Notes under the pieces: generated by a model | The model's database searches: none | What the model saw: the letters and a program-made list of their open reading frames with translations, nothing else | Told to the model about the DNA's origin: nothing | Position numbers and translations under genes: made by a program | NCBI RefSeq assembly: GCF_003838195.1 | Contig: NZ_RCBY01000036.1 | Coordinates: 1-47,548, forward strand | DNA length: 47,548 nucleotides | Source of the DNA: Okeania hirsuta | GTDB taxonomy: Bacteria; Cyanobacteriota; Cyanobacteriia; Cyanobacteriales; Microcoleaceae | Direction of reading: 5' to 3' | Shown: positions 1 through 7,278 of the stretch, piece by piece | Position numbering within the stretch: position 1 is the first letter of the stretch | Layout: every line of letters begins with the position of its first letter

Positions 1-2
1 TT

Positions 3-51
3 CAGTTATCAGTTATCAGTTATCAGTTATCAGTTATCAGTTATCAGTTAT
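3..51. repeat. Heptamer tandem repeat (CAGTTAT)7
   Basis: Seven perfect copies of CAGTTAT, followed by CAGTACCTCCTGCAATAAGG. The same array plus tail recurs at 5397 and, with fewer units, near 31668 and 34346, so the array is the leading edge of a dispersed repeat. Heptamer arrays of this kind are known in filamentous cyanobacteria as STRR sequences. Confidence 0.9.
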
Positions 52-864
52 CAGTACCTCCTGCAATAAGGAGTCTTTAGACCAAAATTTTTCGGTAATT
101 GTTAATTATCGTTTTTATTTATGGGTTTAATACCATTTATCAAAAAGAATGCGATGCTGATGCAAAACTTCAATGATTAAGTAATTAGTAGGATTTAATA
201 ACCTTAAGAGCGATGATTAGCCAGTAAGTGCATATTATTCTTATGTTTACTACTCCCTGACTCCCTTATACCAATTACCAAAAGTAATGCTATACTTAGG
301 TAACACTTCAGTTATTAAGTAATTAAACTATCCTAATAAACTTTTTGCTAATTTGAGTCAATTTAATATTAATTATTATTATTTTTATTTCTCCCCAACT
401 CCCCAACTCCCCAACTCCCCAACTCCCCAGCTCAAGAAAATGTAGAAAAGTTTTTGAGAAATGGTATTACTCTCCCACTCCATTCTGGTAGATAACTAAA
501 TATCTTCTTCCTCCTTCAATAATTGTTAACTGTTAATTTTTGAACTGTAGTTTAGCTAATAAATATTTCTATTTGTCAAATCAAATAGGTTTTGCAAATT
601 AATTTTTTCTACTTCGCTACTCCTTTACAGTCTTCATTTTTGTTATTTGCTTGCTTTGTTCAAAGGAAAAATTTCATTTTAAGCTTAATACCAATTTTCA
701 GGCGTTGATACTAAATTATTGGTTAATATAGCAGTCAAAGCAAAGCTTAGGAAATATCAAAAACTTAACATTCAGAGAACCCAAGCTTTTTCCTTCTGTT
801 ATAGATAACTCATCGCCTAGATAACTAAACGCCTTATTCCTTCTTCCTTCTTACTTCTTACTTC
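52..864. other. Intergenic region with repeats, no gene seen
   Basis: No convincing gene. It holds two related copies of a dispersed sequence that begins TACCAATTACCA or similar and contains ATTAAGTAATTA (about 131-240 and 268-345; a third copy is near 34431). It also holds five octamers CTCCCCAA at 391-430 and a 73-bp TAGCAG element at 729-801. Confidence 0.7.
729..801. mobile_element. MITE, TAGCAG...CTGTTA family
   Basis: A 73-bp element starting TAGCAGTCAAAGCAAAG and ending CTGTTA, flanked by TA on both sides (727-728 and 802-803). It shares its sequence with copies at 2597, 7038 and 27793. TA duplication is typical of IS630/Tc1-mariner-type mobilisation; no transposase of that type is in the window. 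Confidence 0.65.
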
Positions 865-1422
865 TTACTTCTTATTTCCTAATAAAAATGGTTTAGCCAA
901 GAATAAACTACAGATTGACTTAGCATCAACAATTTCTCCATCAAAGATAGCCTGTTCTAATTCTTGAAGTGTCATTAAAACTGTTTCTATATCTTCATCA
1001 ATATCTTGCGCTGGTGGACTTTCCAACTTTTCTAAATCTTCTGCTAAAAAAGCATAAATAAATTCATCCGAGTATCCAGGAGCGAGAGGAAATTCTCCTA
1101 ACTTTTGCCATTTATGAGCGCGATAACCTGTTTCTTCTTCTATTTCTCGTTTGATAGTATCAGCAGGATTTTCATTTTCTTCTATTGTACCTGCTGGAAA
1201 CTCTAAAATCCTATCTTTAATGGCAAATCTATATTGTTTTACTAAGATTAATTTTCCATTTGAAGTAACAGGAATACATAAAGCTCCACCCGGATGACGA
1301 ATACATTCCCAGTCTCCTTCAACTCCATTGGGTAGACGTAGATGGTTAACGTCAAAGTTAAATTTTCTACCCTGATATTGCAGACGTTGTTTAATAATTT
1401 TGGGTGGTTCTTGATTGTGCAT
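865..1422 (-). CDS. Nudix hydrolase, probable ADP-ribose pyrophosphatase
   Basis: A 185-residue cytosolic Nudix protein. The Nudix box GX5EX7REUXEEXGU is complete: it starts at the Gly of AGTIEENE and ends REIEEETGY. The length and the layout (short N-terminal strand region, Nudix core, short acidic C-terminal region) fit ADP-ribose/ADP-sugar pyrophosphatases, which split ADP-ribose into AMP and ribose 5-phosphate in NAD turnover. The ATG at 1422 gives a full-length protein. The gene stands alone, with more than 800 bases of repeat-rich DNA on the left and 1.6 kb on the right. Substrate cannot be fixed from sequence alone; another NDP-sugar or GDP-mannose substrate is possible. Confidence 0.88.
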   Translation of the reverse strand: MHNQEPPKIIKQRLQYQGRKFNFDVNHLRLPNGVEGDWECIRHPGGALCIPVTSNGKLILVKQYRFAIKDRILEFPAGTIEENENPADTIKREIEEETGYRAHKWQKLGEFPLAPGYSDEFIYAFLAEDLEKLESPPAQDIDEDIETVLMTLQELEQAIFDGEIVDAKSICSLFLAKPFLLGNKK

Positions 1423-1954
1423 AAAATATCATCAAAAATAAGTTTTAACTATCATATCATCTTTGTCTGAATAAAAGGTAGCTGATTAAAGTCTATCTTC
1501 TATAAAATGATAATTAGAGATACTTCTACAGCTCGAGCTATTGATTTTTTGCCAGTCCATAAATGAATTAAATAACACTATGAGCGATGGGCGAAACTTG
1601 ATAAATTTTTAGGTATAGCACGTCTTATTTTGAGTTGCACCTTGTTTTTGTATAAAAATTATACTAATCAACTAATCTACAAAAATTCAATCTTAGTAAC
1701 GCTTCAAATAATACTTTTTAATATTAAATATTAAAGCTTGATAGTAGAGGCATTGAATCAGTTAGCCTTCTTTAGGGTAACTGCCTTAATAGCGATTTTT
1801 TGTACGATCAGGAATGGCTGAAGCACCACAAAGATGAACCTGTTATTTTTAATCATAAACATGGGTGTTTTCAAGCTAATTAATGCGACCAGTATAGAGA
1901 TAGAAAAAACTGAAAAAATGTCTAAAATAATTTTTCATAAAAACATATTTATAG

Positions 1955-2027
1955 ATAGCATTTTCAAATTAAATGTCAAACAAAAGTTAGTTATTTACTA
2001 ACAGTAAAAAATCCGGCAAACCTTCTT
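1955..2027 (-). repeat. 73-bp dispersed repeat, inverted partner at 4175
   Basis: Read on the minus strand it starts AAGAAGGTTTGCCGG and ends GCTAT. It matches 4175-4247 on the plus strand along the whole 73 bp with only a few substitutions. The two copies are inverted and enclose the FGE pseudogene and the glycine-rich membrane protein gene. Confidence 0.8.
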
Positions 2028-2424
2028 GCCTGTTGCCTAAAAGCGTTAGTTTTTTTTAACCCAAATCAAATGAAATTACTAGAGTGAGCTTTTGATATAA
2101 ATGATATTAATTCCAAGTGATATGTTTATGCTTAATTTTTCCAAAATATAGACTAAAAAATTATTGAGTGAAAGACCTCAATATCAAGTTACTATTGCTT
2201 CATTTTTAACGAGAGATAATTATTAATTTTTGAAGAGTAGAAAGCAGATGAAGATATAAAGCTAATGAATTTTGTGCCAGAATATCTTAGAAAATAAGTA
2301 GATAGGCATGAAAAAAATTAAGTCTTTAACAAAAAGTAAAGTAGTTTATAAGCCTTTTCCCTTCTGCCTTCTGCCTTCCTAAGTACGATAAATTTTAACA
2401 CCTACCTACTTAATTAAAAACCAT

Positions 2425-2908
2425 AGTTTACTTAGTGAAGCTGAATGCGAATATATCTGTCCGTGCAAATACAACTACACCTTTTTACCTAATTAAAGTG
2501 GAAATTCTACTGATGAAAAAGTCTCTATAGTCATCAAATATTGTCAAACAACAAAAATCGATAGTTTTTCAGATAATGCTTTTAGTTTATGTGATATAGC
2601 AGTCGAAGCAAAGGTTAGGATATATCAAAAGCTTAAAACTCAGACAACGCCAAATTTTTCCCTATTCCTTCCTTCTTCTGCTATATGCACAGAAATGTTT
2701 AGAAATAATCCGCTAATTGTTGGCATAATGATTATAATTTTTCCCTATCAAATGGTAAGGTTTGGGAATATAAGTCAAAAAAATTAATATAAAATTTCAT
2801 AGAGCACACTCTTGGAATATTGGTGCTAGGCATTGTCGTAGTGCATCCTCTTATGCTCTAATTCCTGATAGTAAAGATAATTTTTCAGGATTTCTAGTAG
2901 TTTATTGA
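2425..2908 (+). pseudogene. Formylglycine-generating-enzyme-like remnant, split by a MITE
   Basis: Three separated pieces read as a decayed FGE/SUMF1 domain. First, 2425-2490 gives LLSEAECEYIC, matching the family's LPSEAEWEYAC, then a stop. Second, 2566-2595 gives FSDNAFSLCD. After excision of the 87-bp element this joins to MHRNV, matching NAFGLYDMHGNVWEW. Third, 2801-2908 gives SWNIGARHCRSAS followed by FSGFLVV and TGA, matching the C-terminal SWxxxPxxCRSAxR...GFRVV. Family members are radical-independent oxidases or, in cyanobacteria, often the C-terminal domain of larger signalling proteins. Stops, at least one frameshift, loss of most of the N-terminal half and the insertion show it is dead. 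Assignment rests on motif recall, not a search. Confidence 0.7.
2597..2683. mobile_element. MITE, TAGCAG...CTGCTA family, inserted in the FGE pseudogene
   Basis: An 87-bp element with ends TAGCAG and CTGCTA and a TA duplication (2595-2596 and 2684-2685). Removing the element and one TA restores an open reading through LCDMHRNV, a conserved FGE block, so the insertion point is defined to the base. Internal sequence matches the copies at 729, 7038 and 27793. Confidence 0.8.
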
Positions 2909-3040
2909 AGAAGATTTTAAGTAGTAGGTTAAAGTGAAAATAAGATTGTAAGTCTTAGGTAGTAGGTATGAGGTAAAAAAAGTTGAGCCACCTAAAACTT
3001 AACATCTAATACCTGATATAGTGTAGCAAGAATAAAAATT

Positions 3041-3943
3041 ATGAGAGAGTTACCTAGCAATCAAACAAATATAGTTCATAAGATAATCTGGGGCACAATT
3101 GGTGGTACTGTTTGGGGTGTTTTATTTGGTGCTACTTTGGCTGGTTTATCCATAGGAATTAATCAAAATTTAGTCACTATTGTAAGTGCATTATTAATGG
3201 GTATCTTGTGGTGTACAGTTATTAGCCTAATTTGGAAATCATTAATGGGAAGACAGGATGAATCTAGCAAAAATTATATAATATTTGGAATTATTGGTGG
3301 CTTTTTCCTGGGCAGCGTTATAGGAGGATTAATGTTAGCAATATTAAATCGGGATGCTAATGTTGGTAAAGCATATATATCAGGAGCATTTTTGGGAGCA
3401 AGTTTTGGTTTTGTTTGGAGTTTATTTAAACCTCCTATGTTTTTGGGAGGTGCGAGAATTTGGGGTAAGTCGGGAGCAATTTTAGGTGCAATTTGGGGGT
3501 CTTTTTTTGGCACAATTATAGGTATAATTGCCACAGTTTGCTTATTGTTTTGGAGTCAAGCAAATATTGATATTACTTCTAGTAACTTGCCTCAACTATT
3601 AATAGCTACAGTAATTTTTGGTGGTGGTAATGGTGCTATTGGTGGAGCAATATTTGGAATTATATTAGGTGGATTAATTATGGCTCCTCCTTTACCTTTA
3701 GCATTAGAATTAATTGGGATAAGAGGTGCAATTGTTGGAGCAATTTGGGGTTGTTTTTTGACAGCGATCGCTTGGGGAATTATTGGAGCTATTTTGTCTA
3801 CAACTATGGGGGATGATTTCTTTTTAAGTTTAGGAATTATTCGTCAAGTTACTTTACTTAGAGGAGTAATTATTGGTGCAGGTATTGGGTCAATTTGGGG
3901 CATGATTTCTGGGGCAGTATGGGGTGCTTTTGGTAGATGGTAA
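3041..3943 (+). CDS. Glycine-rich polytopic membrane protein, unknown function
   Basis: A 300-residue, very hydrophobic protein that I do not recognise. It is built of repeated glycine-zipper segments: GTIGGTVWGVLFGATLAG near the N terminus, then IGGFFLGSVIGG, SGAFLGASFG, SGAILGAIWGSFFG, NGAIGGAIFGIILGG, RGAIVGAIWG and finally RGVIIGAGIGSIWG. The recurring core is (R/S/N)GAI-x-GA-(I/F)WG with small residues spaced every four positions, as in tightly packed transmembrane helices. About seven to nine membrane passes are likely; the only long polar loops are short charged stretches near residues 70-80 and 170-185. The ATG at 3041 follows repeat DNA with no strong ribosome-binding site. A HIP1 site inside (3766) suggests long residence in a cyanobacterial genome. 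Internal duplication of a helix-hairpin unit is my inference. Confidence 0.75.
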   Translation: MRELPSNQTNIVHKIIWGTIGGTVWGVLFGATLAGLSIGINQNLVTIVSALLMGILWCTVISLIWKSLMGRQDESSKNYIIFGIIGGFFLGSVIGGLMLAILNRDANVGKAYISGAFLGASFGFVWSLFKPPMFLGGARIWGKSGAILGAIWGSFFGTIIGIIATVCLLFWSQANIDITSSNLPQLLIATVIFGGGNGAIGGAIFGIILGGLIMAPPLPLALELIGIRGAIVGAIWGCFLTAIAWGIIGAILSTTMGDDFFLSLGIIRQVTLLRGVIIGAGIGSIWGMISGAVWGAFGRW

Positions 3944-3970
3944 TTTTCAACAATTAATAATTAATAATTA

Positions 3971-4120
3971 GGGTTTGCTGAAAAAGTCTTATGGCTGAGG
4001 GTAGGAGTCAACCCACCCCTAACCCCTCCCAGGAGGGGAACTCAGGATAAATGGGAATTATAGAGGAGATAGTAGGAAGAATCGTCCCTTGATTTTTCTG
4101 CCCAACTCTTGACAAAAATC
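3971..4120 (+). mobile_element. Truncated copy of the 240-bp GGGTTTGCTGA MITE
   Basis: Begins GGGTTTGCTGAAAAAGTC at 3971, after TAATTA, and carries the family's internal ATGGGAATTATAGAGGAG. The distal terminus (TCAGCAAGACC in the copy at 40140) is missing, so only one end remains. A 16-bp palindromic C/G-rich motif (CCCCTCCCAGGAGGGG) sits inside at about 4024. Confidence 0.7.
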
Positions 4121-4174
4121 CTAAATTTTTGAACCATTACCACCTAAAACCTCGCACTTTTATCAAATTGGTAT

Positions 4175-4247
4175 AAGAAGGTTTGCCGAATTTTTTACTG
4201 TTAGTAAATAACCAATTCTTGTTTGAAATCTCATTTGAAAACGCTAT
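4175..4247 (+). repeat. 73-bp dispersed repeat, inverted partner at 1955
   Basis: Starts AAGAAGGTTTGCCGAA and ends GCTAT; near-identical to the reverse complement of 1955-2027. The surrounding 3944-4428 spacer has no gene; apart from this repeat and the truncated MITE it is low-complexity T/C-rich DNA. Confidence 0.8.
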
Positions 4248-4428
4248 AGAAGAAGTTATCTGTTAAAAATTTGCTACTGCAATATTTAAGATTAAACAGT
4301 CCAATAATAGGTTTTATAGCAACTGCCATTACTACTCTTGACTTATAGAATATCTAAAACAACAAAATATCAATAATCAACCTTCCTTTTACCTTCTTTT
4401 TTCTTCCTTATTCCCTCTTCCTTCTTCA

Positions 4429-5304
4429 TTAATTTCTCAACTTAGGATTAACAAATTCATTCAATCCTTCCCCTAATAAAGATAAACCAATTACCATTAA
4501 AGTTAAAGCACAACCAGGGAAAAAAGCAGTCCACCAAATACCTGTAGGTAAAGCATCTAAAGCTAACCTTAAATCATTTCCCCATTCAGCAGTTTCAGGA
4601 GGTAATCCTAATCCTAAAAATCCCAATCCTCCTAATACTAAAACTGCATCTGCAGCATTAAGAGTAAACAACACAGGCACACTCTGAATAACATTAAGAA
4701 ATAAATAACGAGTTAATACTCTCCAAGTATTAGCACCCATCGCTTTTGCTGCTTCAATAAAAAGTTCATTTTTTACACTAACTGTATGGTTACGAACTAC
4801 TCGATAATATTGTGGAATATAAGCAATACTCAGAGCGATCGCTGCATTTAATATTCCTTTTCCAACAACGAAAGCTAGAGTTATTGAAAGTAATAATCCT
4901 GGCAAAGTATAAACAGTATCCATAAAAAATATTAAAACTTTATCAATTCTACCGCCAAGATAACCGCTTACCATTCCTAGAGGTACGCCAATAATTAAAC
5001 TTAATGCTGTGGCTAAAATTACAACTTGCCAAGCAACTTGTACGCCGAATAATGTTCGAGAAAATACATCATAACCTTGACGATTTGTACCAAACCAATG
5101 CTCAAAAGATGGTGATTGATGAATGGGGTTACTAAGAAATTCTTGTGGGTCTTGGAGCAAGTCTAAATTTTCTAAAGGTGGAGATAAAATAGCCATCAAT
5201 ATAAATAAAACTGTAATGATTAAGCCTACCCACATCATCTGCATTGAAATAGTTGGTTTACTAGACAGATTAAACATTTTAGTTGCTGAAAATCTACTTA
5301 CCAT
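4429..5304 (-). CDS. ABC transporter permease, peptide/nickel (DppC/NikC) type
   Basis: A 291-residue inner-membrane permease of the DppC/OppC/NikC class. After a cytosolic N-terminal segment there is a first membrane helix (about residues 23-42), then a periplasmic stretch with HWFGTNRQGYDVFSRTLFG, the signature of this class. Four to five further helices follow, with the EAA loop EAAKAMGANTWRVL near residues 185-198 that contacts the ATPase. The C terminus holds LGLGLPPETAEWGNDL, also typical. Partner genes (binding protein, second permease, ATPases) are not adjacent, which is common in cyanobacteria where these subunits are dispersed. The ATG at 5304 agrees with the usual family start. A HIP1 site lies at about 4837. 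Substrate (oligopeptide or nickel) cannot be told from the permease alone. Confidence 0.9.
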   Translation of the reverse strand: MVSRFSATKMFNLSSKPTISMQMMWVGLIITVLFILMAILSPPLENLDLLQDPQEFLSNPIHQSPSFEHWFGTNRQGYDVFSRTLFGVQVAWQVVILATALSLIIGVPLGMVSGYLGGRIDKVLIFFMDTVYTLPGLLLSITLAFVVGKGILNAAIALSIAYIPQYYRVVRNHTVSVKNELFIEAAKAMGANTWRVLTRYLFLNVIQSVPVLFTLNAADAVLVLGGLGFLGLGLPPETAEWGNDLRLALDALPTGIWWTAFFPGCALTLMVIGLSLLGEGLNEFVNPKLRN

Positions 5305-5396
5305 AATTCTATAATTTCTCTGGTTTCAGAAATAGCATTTTAGCATATACAAAACTGACATTTGAGATATAAACGGAGAATAAAGGAAGGTTATTT

Positions 5397-5515
5397 CAGT
5401 TATCAGTTATCAGTTATCAGTACCTACTGCAATAAGGAAGCTTGACATTAGGAATATTCTATTTTTTTATCCCCTTAAAATAGGAGGCTTTATACCACAA
5501 TTTTTAGGTAATATA
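5397..5515 (+). repeat. Dispersed CAGTTAT-headed repeat, about 115 bp
   Basis: Three CAGTTAT heptamers, then CAGTACCTACTGCAATAAGG, AGCTTGACATTAGGAATATT, TTTTATCCCCTTAAAATAGG and AGGCTTTATACCA. The same order of blocks occurs at 31668-31765, and the first part at 3-110. Confidence 0.75.
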
Positions 5516-5754
5516 ACGTTTCTCAAGTTACTGAGGCATAGTTGTTTTTCTTATTTTCTACTTCCTACTCCCTACTACCTATTCCCTACTCCCTAAAAAA
5601 AAGGAATTTTGTACCTCACCAGCATAGGAATTGCTATAAGAGAGATTTTATTGTCACAAAAATGACGGACAAAATGACAGACAAAAAGTATTTCATAATT
5701 TATCTAAATATTATCTCGCAATAGTAGGTTTTTTTTCGGAAATCATCAAATTTT

Positions 5755-5926
5755 GTAAGCATTCAGCCGTCATCTATCAGCCATCATTTATTACTTTTTT
5801 TAGTTCTAGATAAAAGCTTTACTAATTGAGTGAGAATTAAATTTTACGCCTAAAAACTGGCTTTAAAGTCTATATATTATCTCCTTATAAGAGCTGAGAG
5901 CTGACAGCTAATAGGTGAATGCTTAC
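5755..5926. mobile_element. MITE, GTAAGCATTC family, with 8-bp target duplication
   Basis: 172 bp with inverted ends: GTAAGCATTCAGCCGTCA on the left and the complement of GGTGAATGCTTAC on the right. The flanks CAAATTTT (5747-5754) and CAAATTTT (5927-5934) form a perfect 8-bp duplication. Related copies are at 7098-7211 and 31610-31949. Confidence 0.8.
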
Positions 5927-5950
5927 CAAATTTTTTTATTTAATGAGGTA

Positions 5951-6024
5951 AAAAAATATTTTTAGTCAATTCTCTTGTTTGAAGTAGAGGTCATTATTAA
6001 TTATTAATTGTTAATTATTAATTT
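5951..6024 (+). repeat. 74-bp direct repeat, copy 1
   Basis: Contains AATATTTTTAGTCAATTCTC and TTGTTTGAAGTAGAG followed by ATTAATTATTAATTG. It is repeated at 6159-6232 about 210 bp away with only a few changes. Confidence 0.8.
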
Positions 6025-6158
6025 TCATATCCTTCCTTTTTCCTGACTCCTGACTCCGTCTTCCGCTAATCATTGGATAACTAATTATCCGGATACTATA
6101 TCAAGTCTCTCTTTAACAGCGCCACGGACTTTGACCCTACAAGGAGAAAGAGAAAAGA

Positions 6159-6232
6159 AAAAAAATATTTTTAGTCAATTCTCTTGTTTGAAGTAGAGTT
6201 AATTATTAATTATTAATTGTTCATTATTAATT
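6159..6232 (+). repeat. 74-bp direct repeat, copy 2
   Basis: Second copy of the block at 5951-6024, ending about 20 bp from the stop codon of the downstream oxygenase gene on the other strand. Confidence 0.8.
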
Positions 6233-6255
6233 GTTCATAGCCTATCTTTAACAGT

Positions 6256-6873
6256 TTAATTTCTCCAGATCCAACCATTAATAGTAAAGCGACTATCTGC
6301 AAAAGTTTTAGAAGGACAATTTACTGGTAAAACTTCATGCCAGTAACGACTAGGAAAGAAAATAATAGTATTATTTATAGGTGCAATTTTTTTGAATGAA
6401 TTTGCCTGAGTATAATAATTATTATCTATTTTTCCATCATATAGCACTAATTCTCCACCAGAAAATTTTTTAGGTTGTTGGTAAAAATAGTAAATGTAGG
6501 TAATTTCTCTTTTAGCAACTTCAGGCATTCCATTATCATTATGAGCTTGATAATAATGACCATGATTATGAGCTGTTACTTGCCCTTCTATTTTAGCTAT
6601 GGGAAATATTTGATGACTCAGTTTCGATAAAACTTGAGGTAAAACTAATTTAATTCGATTACTAATTCTAGCTTTGGAAATAGGCGCTAAATGTAAGACT
6701 CTTGATTTGCGAAAGTCAGAGTCATTTATGCTAGTAGTACTTTTTTCAAAATATGCTTCTAGTTTAATTACAGATGCTAGAATTTTTTGATTTTCTACTT
6801 CTGTTAAAAATTTATCAATTTTCACACATTTTGATTTAATCAGATTTTGATTATTTTTGTCACTGAGCATCAT
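6256..6873 (-). CDS. 2-oxoglutarate/Fe(II)-dependent oxygenase, prolyl-4-hydroxylase-like
   Basis: A 205-residue double-stranded beta-helix oxygenase. The iron triad is visible: His111 and Asp113 in AHNDNG, and the distal His179 in RYWHEV. Arg195 in FADSRFTINGW would bind the 2-oxoglutarate carboxylate. The HxD-loop-GGELVLYDG-WHEV-R order is that of P4H-like enzymes that hydroxylate protein or small-molecule substrates using O2. A short N-terminal helix region (residues 15-45) precedes the core, and there is no signal peptide. It is followed on the same strand by nothing close, and preceded 390 bp away by a longer paralogue (7267-8199). The start could be the first or second of two consecutive ATGs. 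The substrate is unknown. Confidence 0.85.
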   Translation of the reverse strand: MMLSDKNNQNLIKSKCVKIDKFLTEVENQKILASVIKLEAYFEKSTTSINDSDFRKSRVLHLAPISKARISNRIKLVLPQVLSKLSHQIFPIAKIEGQVTAHNHGHYYQAHNDNGMPEVAKREITYIYYFYQQPKKFSGGELVLYDGKIDNNYYTQANSFKKIAPINNTIIFFPSRYWHEVLPVNCPSKTFADSRFTINGWIWRN

Positions 6874-7266
6874 TAGTTATACCAATTTTATAGATATGTT
6901 ATGAGAATCAAGTTTGATAATCAAAAGCTACAAATAAAGTACCATAATTAATTGAAATTTAGAATCTTTTACTATTTAAAGACTCAATATCAAAGAAATT
7001 TTCAGGCAGCTAATAGATTATTTATTGGTGAATTATATAGTAGTCGAAGCGAAAGGCGCAGATATATCAAAAGCTGAGAACTCAGACAACACAATATGCA
7101 AGCATTCAGCAGTCAGCTATCAGCTATTAAGTCATTATCTTGGAAGAACGAATTAGTATTCAAGGAGAATGAAAAGTGATTTTTGTGCAGCATTCCGCAG
7201 GAAATGCTTACTTTTTGTTTGCCCGAAATATTCTGTAATTATTCATTATTCATTATTCATTATTCA
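6874..7266. other. Spacer between oxygenase paralogues: two nested MITE fragments
   Basis: A TAGTAGTC element copy starts at 7038 after TA and is cut off near 7097, exactly where a GTAAGC-family element (7098-7211) begins, suggesting one inserted in or beside the other. An ATTATTC heptamer array at about 7238-7278 follows. No gene. Confidence 0.65.
7098..7211. mobile_element. MITE, GTAAGCATTC family, short copy
   Basis: 114 bp from GCAAGCATTCAGCAGTCAGC to GGAAATGCTTAC. The inverted ends match the family, but I see no clear 8-bp duplication, so it may have been rearranged. Confidence 0.6.
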
Positions 7267-7278
7267 TTATTCATTATT
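7238..7278. repeat. Heptamer array (ATTATTC) forming the 3' end of a gene
   Basis: About five to six copies of ATTATTC run into the oxygenase gene at 7267. The reverse-strand TAA stop and the final residues are encoded by repeat units. Confidence 0.8.

Larger units (their letters stand above)
1423..3040. other. Long spacer with repeats and gene remnants
   Basis: 1.6 kb without an intact gene. It contains a short protein-like stretch at about 1787-1885, one arm (1955-2027) of a 73-bp inverted repeat whose partner is at 4175-4247, and the FGE-like pseudogene at 2425-2908 with its inserted MITE. Confidence 0.7.
5305..6255. other. Repeat-rich spacer, no gene seen
   Basis: Contains the CAGTTAT-headed dispersed repeat (5397-5515), a complete 172-bp GTAAGC MITE (5755-5926), and a 74-bp direct duplication (5951-6024 and 6159-6232). 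The short open frames here are made of repeat sequence and are not credible genes. Confidence 0.75.

Noticed and set aside
3-60. Heptamer arrays as CRISPR
   Set aside because: Units are 7 bp and contiguous with no spacers. No cas genes are in the window.
3274-3534. Open frame on the minus strand within the glycine-rich membrane protein gene
   Set aside because: A mirror of the GGx/ATT-rich codons of the real gene, with low-complexity Pro/Ile/Lys content.
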